Shown here one piece after another: positions 59,290 through 64,000 of a DNA stretch of 64,000 nt (position 1 is its first letter; every line of letters starts with the position of its first letter). The DNA is taken from contig NC_045143.1 in NCBI RefSeq assembly GCF_008831285.2, positions 15,784,464-15,848,463 of the forward strand, in the 5' to 3' direction. The position numbers and the translations under genes were made by a program. This DNA comes from Nymphaea colorata. Taxonomy: Eukaryota; Streptophyta; Magnoliopsida; Nymphaeales; Nymphaeaceae. The notes beneath the pieces are model-generated. The model ran no database searches and was not told the DNA's origin. It saw only the letters and a list, made by a program, of their open reading frames with translations.

Positions 59290-61424
59290 GTATTTGAAAT
59301 CAGTCAGCTACCTCTATTGCTAGATGTTTTTTTTATTTTATTTTGTGTTATTAAAAACTGTCGCAAAAAGTGCGTTTGTAATGGCCCGTTGCTTGGCCAC
59401 TGTTTTGTGTGATGGAATACACTTTTTGTGGCGGTTTTTAGTACACAAAATAAAAAAAACTAACCAGCCGGCCATGAAGGTAGTCTGCTGATTTCATTAT
59501 ATATATATATATATATATATTAGCTGAAATCCTCTGGCCATGGCGTTGGGCTGCATGTGGAAGAATCCGCATCCGGACAGGCTGAGAATTCCATGCCCTA
59601 TATATATGTGTGTGTGTGTGCATATATATACATACATGGGGCAGCATCTCAGAGAAACTATGTACTTTTAGGTATTGGTTATGGCTGGAGTGGAAGGCAG
59701 GCCACCTTCATGATTCAGGAATTTGTGAATTTTCTATTGTTAACAAACATTGTGGTTATAAATTGCAACGTTTCTGATTCTAATAATATGTGTCGCTATT
59801 TTATCCAATTTCAGTGTTATCCAGTTTTGCTCTACCGCATTTGCTTACTATGCACAAGCAACTGCTGCTCAAGAAATTTTTGGGCACACATTGGAGTCTC
59901 TTCGTGGTATCAAATATCTGTACAGGTTAGTGTTTTCTGGCAGTGTTGGAGCATGGTTACTGAAACAAAAGCTCAAACTTTGGCAAATCCAAAATTTATT
60001 TTCTGTTTTTATGTTTTCGGTGAAACATAAAAAGGCACTAAGCAGCTTTCCTGTGGCTACTATAGAACATTTCCTTGATCAATAACATGATATAGCTGCT
60101 TAGAAAGAGAGTCAAAATTATTAATTTTATTGGCGAAGAGGAAAAGATGAAGACGTGTGCAAATGTAACAAACCTGACCCACTCGTACACTAGGTTGGGG
60201 CTCTTGGTTCTACGGATCTCAAGCCGCTCCTTGGCAGTTTCGTTTTTAACCCAAAAAAAACTAAAAGCCAGGATAACCTACTTAACAACCTCTTTTATAA
60301 ATCATTTAAGACTTTTCACAATCTTAAATATAAGACTAAACTTTTCAAAGCAGACATTATAATCCACCCTCCTTAACATGTGGGGACCGTGGTTGGTTCG
60401 AGTATTGAACTGGTTCTGATGCCACTATAACAACCCATTTTATAAGTCCGTCAAAACTCTTCACAAACTTAGATACAAGACTAAACTTTTGGGGTGTTAC
60501 AATCTATCCCCTTGAAAGCACACACATTTGTGCGTGTGCGACCCAAGTCCAAGTGTTGTAACCGAATTCGATACCAAATGTCATGACCTAGCCTATTTCC
60601 ATACCAGGCTCCGACTCTTTGTTTGATAGATTCCAACTCGCCTTCGAGCAGTTTCGATTCTCGTCCCAAAGGGTTATGAACCAGGACAACCAACCAATTA
60701 ATAACCTCATTTATAAGCCATCTAAGATTGTTCACAATCTTTGATATGAGACTAAACTTTTCAAAATGGGGCAGTACAAAAGTTACAGTGAAGGTCACAA
60801 CAGTCGTGGATCTCCATGTGTGAGAGAGTGTGTGTGTGTGTGAGTATTGACGGAAATGGAGAAGAGAACAACTATGGCTTTAGTGAGTTGGACATGGTGG
60901 AATGAAAATGCTGCCCATGTTTGGGCAACTGAAAACTTGGTTTTCCATTTTTTTCTTTTCCAATTTTCTTAAGAAGCTTGTGTTTGCTTTTAGTTCTACA
61001 TGATAATACCAGCTGCTTATCAGACTATCAACTAATTTTTGGTTTCCTTTTCCCCTTTTCCAGTTTTTTCAGAAGCCTTGCTTTTGCTTCTAGTTATATG
61101 TCACAAAATTCATGAAACCAGCATTTTAGAATATGAAGTTTTCTTGATTCCGGGTGGCCGTCTGCCTATCTGGCCCCATCTTAAGGTTGTTGGTTTTGGT
61201 CTTCTAATGGTGCAACTTTTTTCAGGTATAATGTATTCCAAATTGCATTTGTCGTGCTAGCCGGTCTGACATTTGTGTTTTATGCAGCATTTGTAAGTTC
61301 TTATTCTTGAATTTCTCATTGTGATGATGAGCCGTGTGTCTTGCACACTAATTTAAGTTGAATTTTATATGATCAGGGATGGAGAAAGAGGAAAGCTAGT
61401 GGTAGGCTACAACTTTCGTCTTGA
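40938..61424 (+). CDS. LMBR1/LIMR-family multipass membrane protein
   Basis: Fourteen exons: 40938-41287, 41481-41566, 42575-42702, 42844-42954, 46731-46829, 46924-47046, 49236-49298, 49379-49443, 55311-55420, 55523-55637, 55716-55781, 59815-59925, 61226-61292, 61377-61424. They give 1542 bp, 513 aa. Every junction is GT-AG and every phase closes, matching the Arabidopsis LIMR-type protein (At3g08930) end to end. Family signatures include [17 protein letters not shown] and EGDQDK. There are about nine membrane segments, the first at 5-29 with an N-terminus outside the cytosol expected. A charged, probably coiled-coil cytosolic loop lies at 259-325 and a basic tail follows the last helix. Animal relatives are lipocalin-receptor or lysosomal cobalamin-export proteins; no plant function is established. 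The gene spans 20.5 kb because introns 4, 6, 8 and 11 (3.8, 2.2, 5.9 and 4.0 kb) carry transposons. Confidence 0.95.
44516..44561. repeat. (AT)n microsatellite
   Basis: About 23 uninterrupted AT units lie in LMBR1 intron 4. Confidence 0.95.
45324..45670 (+). mobile_element. hAT-type MITE, diverged copy
   Basis: It starts CATAGTTAC and ends GTGATTATC. It shares AT-rich interior and the CCGTATTATACC phrase with the copies at 46171, 56896 and 58653. Its interior is closest to the reverse complement of 56896-57263 (TTTAACGCCAAACTGCTTG). No convincing target duplication is seen at these exact edges, so the ends may be off by several bases. Confidence 0.5.
46171..46454 (+). mobile_element. hAT-type MITE, 284 bp
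   Basis: The termini are CATTGTCACAT and, inverted, CACTGTCACAT. It is flanked by GTACTAAG and ATACTAAG, an 8-bp duplication with one mismatch. The interior phrases GAGATATACAACTTTG and CGTATTATACCCGAGAAAT recur in the copy at 58653. There is no coding capacity. It lies in LMBR1 intron 4. Confidence 0.7.
46551..46580. repeat. Perfect 12-bp-arm hairpin
   Basis: AAATACCCAGCA and TGCTGGGTATTT flank a 6-base loop. It is 97 bp beyond the MITE at 46171, in LMBR1 intron 4. It may be an element terminus or a remnant; nothing else identifies it. Confidence 0.6.
48677..48704. repeat. (TG)n microsatellite
   Basis: About 14 TG units lie in LMBR1 intron 6. Confidence 0.9.
49597..49922 (+). repeat. Tandem duplication, about 170-bp unit
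   Basis: A unit beginning CATTGCTTCC and ending ACAGCATCACATTTT occurs twice in tandem. AACTTCACAT lies at 49621 and again at 49791. The second copy lacks an internal stretch of about 31 bases (the TTTTCTTTCCATGGGAATC region) and 10 bases near the start. It lies in LMBR1 intron 8. Confidence 0.9.
50248..50271. repeat. Perfect 24-bp palindrome
   Basis: The half-site ACCCCTGAAACT is followed directly by its exact inverted complement, with no spacer. It lies in LMBR1 intron 8, without an obvious surrounding element. Confidence 0.8.
51059..51128. repeat. Compound TA microsatellite
   Basis: Interrupted (TA)n of about 70 bases. A second CA/TA-rich microsatellite cluster lies at 51614-51735. Both are in LMBR1 intron 8. 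Confidence 0.9.
52485..52506. repeat. (GA)n microsatellite
   Basis: About 11 GA units lie in LMBR1 intron 8. Confidence 0.9.
52991..53014. repeat. Alternating purine-pyrimidine tract
   Basis: Twenty-four bases of strictly alternating purine and pyrimidine, mostly GC and GT steps, contain the perfect palindrome TGCGTGCGCGCACGCA. This composition favours Z-DNA. It lies in LMBR1 intron 8. Confidence 0.6.
53230..54647. mobile_element. Non-autonomous hAT element, 1418 bp
   Basis: The left end TAGGGCTGGGCATCGGGC and the inverted right end TAGGCCTGGGCGCTGGGC match at all but four positions. The element is flanked by an exact 8-bp duplication GATATGGG (53222-53229 and 54648-54655). TAGG-type termini and 8-bp duplications are hAT/Ac-like. 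Both ends carry GC-rich subterminal repeats of CGGGCC/GGCCCG, a likely transposase-binding array, against an AT-rich intron. The interior holds an (AG)n tract (54233-54270) and no transposase. It lies in LMBR1 intron 8. Confidence 0.9.
56640..57480 (-). repeat. Dispersed repeat copy interrupted by a MITE
   Basis: The left part (56640-56895) and right part (57264-57480) carry the repeat family that flanks the chromovirus, in reverse orientation. Recognisable phrases are AGCCCACTTTCATGTTGGGCT, CTTGGTTTGATAG..TCCAACTTCG, CTCAAGGCACACAGGTCTGC, ATGTGTGGGACC and CAACTTGCCCTTTAGCAGCTTCGG. The hAT-type MITE at 56896 is inserted inside. No coding function. Confidence 0.7.
56896..57263 (-). mobile_element. 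hAT-type MITE nested in dispersed repeat, 368 bp
   Basis: The termini are CATAGTCACAAAAGACG and, inverted, CATAGTCACAAAAAACG. Flanks ATCCTACC and ATCTTATC agree at 6 of 8 positions with two C/T transitions, as expected for an old 8-bp duplication. Joining the flanks gives a phrase like that in the uninterrupted repeat copy near 60505 (AATCTATCCCCTTGAAAGC). The interior is a very AT-rich minus-strand version of 45324-45670. It lies in LMBR1 intron 11. Confidence 0.75.
58458..58562. repeat. (CA)n then (TA)n compound microsatellite
   Basis: An impure CA stretch, about 20 pure CA units, then about 11 TA units. It lies in LMBR1 intron 11. Confidence 0.9.
58653..58958 (+). mobile_element. hAT-type MITE, 306 bp
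   Basis: The termini are TATTGTCACAAAAAATGCG and, inverted, CATCCTCACAAAGAACGTG. Flanks CTTGAGGC and CCTGAGAC agree at 6 of 8 positions, both differences being transitions. The interior matches 46171-46454 (ATTAAATGTTTTAA, CGAGAT.., ATACAACTTTG, GTATTATACCC). It lies in LMBR1 intron 11. Confidence 0.7.
59223..59277. repeat. C20 tract, (CT)n and (TA)n
   Basis: Twenty C are followed by CT units and about 13 TA units, then GTAT repeats. Another (TA)n lies at about 59498-59521. Both are in LMBR1 intron 11. Confidence 0.9.
59327..59459. mobile_element. Foldback MITE, about 133 bp
   Basis: Long imperfect inverted repeats of about 40 bases occupy most of the element. The left arm contains TTTTGTGTTATTAAAAACTG and the right arm contains the inverted complement with a few changes, both running to GCAAAAAGTG/CACTTTTTGTG. 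The core of about 50 bases has no coding capacity. No clear target duplication was found, so the superfamily is uncertain. It lies in LMBR1 intron 11. Confidence 0.65.
60165..60780 (-). repeat. Dispersed repeat, best-preserved copies
   Basis: Two head-to-tail units (about 60165-60370 and 60370-60780) carry family phrases such as TTATAAGCCATCTAAGATTG, TTCACAATCTTTGATATGAG, AGACTAAACTTTTGGGGTG, TTACAATCTATCCCC and CCAACTCGCCTTCGAGCAG. Reverse-complemented, they align with both flanks of the chromovirus at 1-536 and 13877-14640. This lies in LMBR1 intron 12. It may be an old LTR family; no coding sequence is seen. Confidence 0.7.
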
Positions 61425-64000
61425 AACTTTTTTGTGACTAGATCATCCCTTGGTATCGTTCTACATTTGTTTCCGCTGTTATTCATCTGGGAAATTTGAA
61501 TGAGGGGGACATGTTTTGGGATCTCTGCTGGACGAAGATTTGTGGGATCTGATTGTGATGTCTGTTCTGTCATGCGAGATGCAATGGCTGTGAATACTCT
61601 TCAATTATTCATGACAGGGAAAATCCATTCATTGGAATTAGATGTTGGTGCTTGTGACATATGCAGAGGATGTCCTGTGCGACCCTGTTTCATGTGTGTG
61701 TATCTTGTGTATTCTCTTGAAGTTGGTTCAAATATGTCACTAGTCGAAGACAAATTGTGTGAATACATATAGAGTATATCTCGCTTTCATGTATTGCAGA
61801 CTTTGAGTTGTACTTATGGCGCAGAATTTGAGTGGGCCTTTTATTTTATTTCCAAGTCTTAGATGTTTAGGTGGTGGGGGGTGGTGGTTTGGGGACGGAG
61901 GGATTGGTTCGGGTGGTTGGGTTTGATGTTTACTTGAAAGTTGATGTTTTTTATATGCAAGATGCGAGTCGCTACTTGCACAAAAATAATGAAGTTCCGT
62001 TGTGAACTATCCGTGTCATCACCTTTCTTTCTGACTTGTTTTACATGGTTTAAAGATGTTTCAAGGAATCATTTGACAATGGGACTAGTAGCATATTAGT
62101 CTATGATGTGTTTTAATGATCGAAGCAGATTTATAGAACACTATGTTAACAACATTTTATGATATATGGACCAGTATGCTACTGTTCCCATTGCCAAACC
62201 ACACCCGAAGGTGTTCTGTCAGATAAATGTATTTGCATGTTGGAGAATCTACGAAGGGTGAAAAATTCTAGATAGAAGTATGTCACATAAATTGCAGAAA
62301 ATAAGTAGGTTTCTTAATATTGCTACGTTGGAGAAACTGTGAAGTGTAAGAAATTTAGTTAGGGAAACACAATTTTTTTATGGAAGCACTGCTGATGGAA
62401 TGTGTCTGCATCTAATCAGTTGGCGAGCTCTGTGTTGTCCTGCGCAGGAAGGTGGTGTCGATTGGTCGTCGCTGGATACATTTGATAATGCAAATATGAT
62501 TTTTCTTGCCTTCACGGCTAGATTATCAGATTCTGATGGGCTGACTTCGTTGCGAGGAAATACTTGGTGTTCCCAGCCTGTGGATAGGGAAGGTGAACGC
62601 AAAAGCCTCCTGAGCGTGGATTGGGGTTATGTGGGGTTTGGAGGAGATTGGGTTCCTGATGAGATGTGGTTAAAAATGGGGGAAGGGCAAGGTTCTTGAC
62701 CGAAAATTGGGGGTGAGGTGTTTTCTTACTTGGTAAGGGAGGAGGATCAATTGAGATGTATAATGTTGTTTTGTTGTTGGTGGAAAAAATATAATCTAGA
62801 TTTTGGTGCCTTGAGGGAAAAAAAAATCGACGCAACATATTAGATAATAATAAATTTAAGTAATAATTTAATGAAATTAAAAAAAGAGAAAAAAATCATT
62901 TGGAAACGTTGAGTCTATCATGAAGCGAAGCGAGGCTATGCCTCGAGGCATTGAAGCGTAAGCTTCAAGACTAAAATGATGAAACTTAAAATATGCATAA
63001 AAATAATGAAAAAATTAAAAAAAAACTAATGCTCAATATGAAAAAGAGTGTAACACACTGATCTTTTCCTAAACTGAGAAACATTTGTATGTATTTAAAA
63101 TTTTTTCATTATAATTTTATCACTAGTAAAAAAATTTTTAATAACTAGTATATTAAAAATTTAAAGGAATGATATATGCTACAGCAGGAACCATTGGTAA
63201 GCCATAAACTGTTGGGTCTTCTATATATCAGTCCTATCCTCATATGCCTCACATTAAGGCTAATCTGTTGCGCGTAGGCAAAGGAAATTCGTTGTCTTTC
63301 CTCACATGCAGTGTAGCTACTAGCTAATTTCCTATACCGCCTGCCAATATTTGTTATGGCTAGTGGTTTCGCTGTAACCCCTGCGTTCTTTTTTTTTCTT
63401 TTGTAAAAATATTGTGAGAGTAAACATACAGTATGAAACCAAGAATTTTCTGTAACACAGTTTAAAATAAAAGATAATTGGTGGCATCTTTTTTGCAATT
63501 AGTTTTAGATATATCGAGATTGTTTCTGAGATACTCTTCGATTGGCATAAATGAGTAATTGTAAGTATTACAAAGATATGACACAAAAGATACGTTTACT
63601 ACTAAGGAGACAAATTCCATCTTAGTTAGTATCCCAAGAATGAGGTTGATGAAAGAGATGGAACTGATTTGCTATGTGTCAGCTGTAAGAAATTTGATGT
63701 ATGTGTAGGTCTACACTCGCGCAGGCATTGCATACATCAGGGGAATATTAGATACCTCAGCAATCACAATTTAGATACGTGGAGAACAAACTGAATGGAT
63801 AATGTGGTATTTACAATCACAAAAAGATTTCATGCTCACATACAAGAAATGAGATCAGTTGGGGATTCTCAGGTACTTAGACCCTGACTTTATTGGGTTT
63901 CTCATGCCTAGTTATGTCAATATGTTGATTCATAGACAAGCGTTAAGCAAACACCTATAGCTACTTTCACTATGGGAACACAGTTGATAACTTGTTATGA
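61425..64000. other. Downstream of LMBR1: 3' UTR and intergenic
   Basis: No gene is recognised on either strand. A G-rich patch lies at 61873-61920. A region with GAAGCGAAGCGAGGC, GCCTCGAGGC and AAGCGTAAGCTTC phrases at 62921-62970 looks like a worn transposon piece. The open frames at 62378-62838 overlap on both strands and show no domain. From 62860 on, the DNA is AT-rich. Confidence 0.5.

Noticed and set aside
60390-60430. tRNA-like GGTTCGAGTATTGAA phrase
   Set aside because: It belongs to the dispersed repeat family and there is no cloverleaf around it.
62378-62838. Overlapping ORFs on both strands downstream of LMBR1
   Set aside because: No domain, no splice-site pattern and no similarity I recognise; most likely non-coding.

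Overview
The window is nuclear DNA of a flowering plant. The evidence is spliced genes with GT-AG introns up to 9 kb, plant-type gene families, a plant chromovirus primed by initiator-Met tRNA, hAT elements, LINE remnants and many CT/GA/TA microsatellites. I cannot name the species. All three recognisable host genes are on the + strand: an inositol 3-kinase-like PfkB kinase (15735-25950), a CPRD49-type SGNH/GDSL esterase (29662-36535) and an LMBR1/LIMR-family multipass membrane protein (40938-61424). Exons were joined by hand using splice-site consensus, reading phase and remembered family sequence. All splice phases close for the esterase (256 aa) and the LMBR1 protein (513 aa).

Positions 1-14640 are a nested transposon locus. 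A complete Ty3/gypsy chromovirus (537-13876) with unusually long 3.9 kb LTRs and a GAATC target duplication sits inside an older, degenerate dispersed repeat. Its LTRs differ at about 17 positions by eye, so it is young. Its single gag-pol frame is interrupted by one in-frame TAG between RNase H and integrase, and the protease motif reads DNG. The integrase-chromodomain frame runs about 98 codons into the 3' LTR. Each LTR carries a 14-member W-box (TTGACY) array next to a perfect 16-bp G-box palindrome.

From 14641 to 25950 the two-exon kinase gene encloses a 9 kb intron with a dead autonomous-type hAT transposase, a 48-bp triplicate and a 43-T tract. From 25951 to 40937 lie intergenic DNA, the six-exon esterase gene, and two LINE 3' ends in opposite orientations that share a covarying terminal hairpin.

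From 40938 to 61424 the 14-exon LMBR1 gene is swollen to 20.5 kb by intronic transposons. These include a 1418-bp non-autonomous hAT with an exact 8-bp target duplication, a hAT-type MITE family with at least three copies carrying recognisable 8-bp duplications, a small foldback MITE, and copies of the repeat family that hosts the chromovirus. From 61425 to 64000 I recognise no gene. No tRNA, rRNA or CRISPR was seen. The genes do not form a pathway; the common theme is co-directional housekeeping-type genes whose introns act as transposon landing sites.
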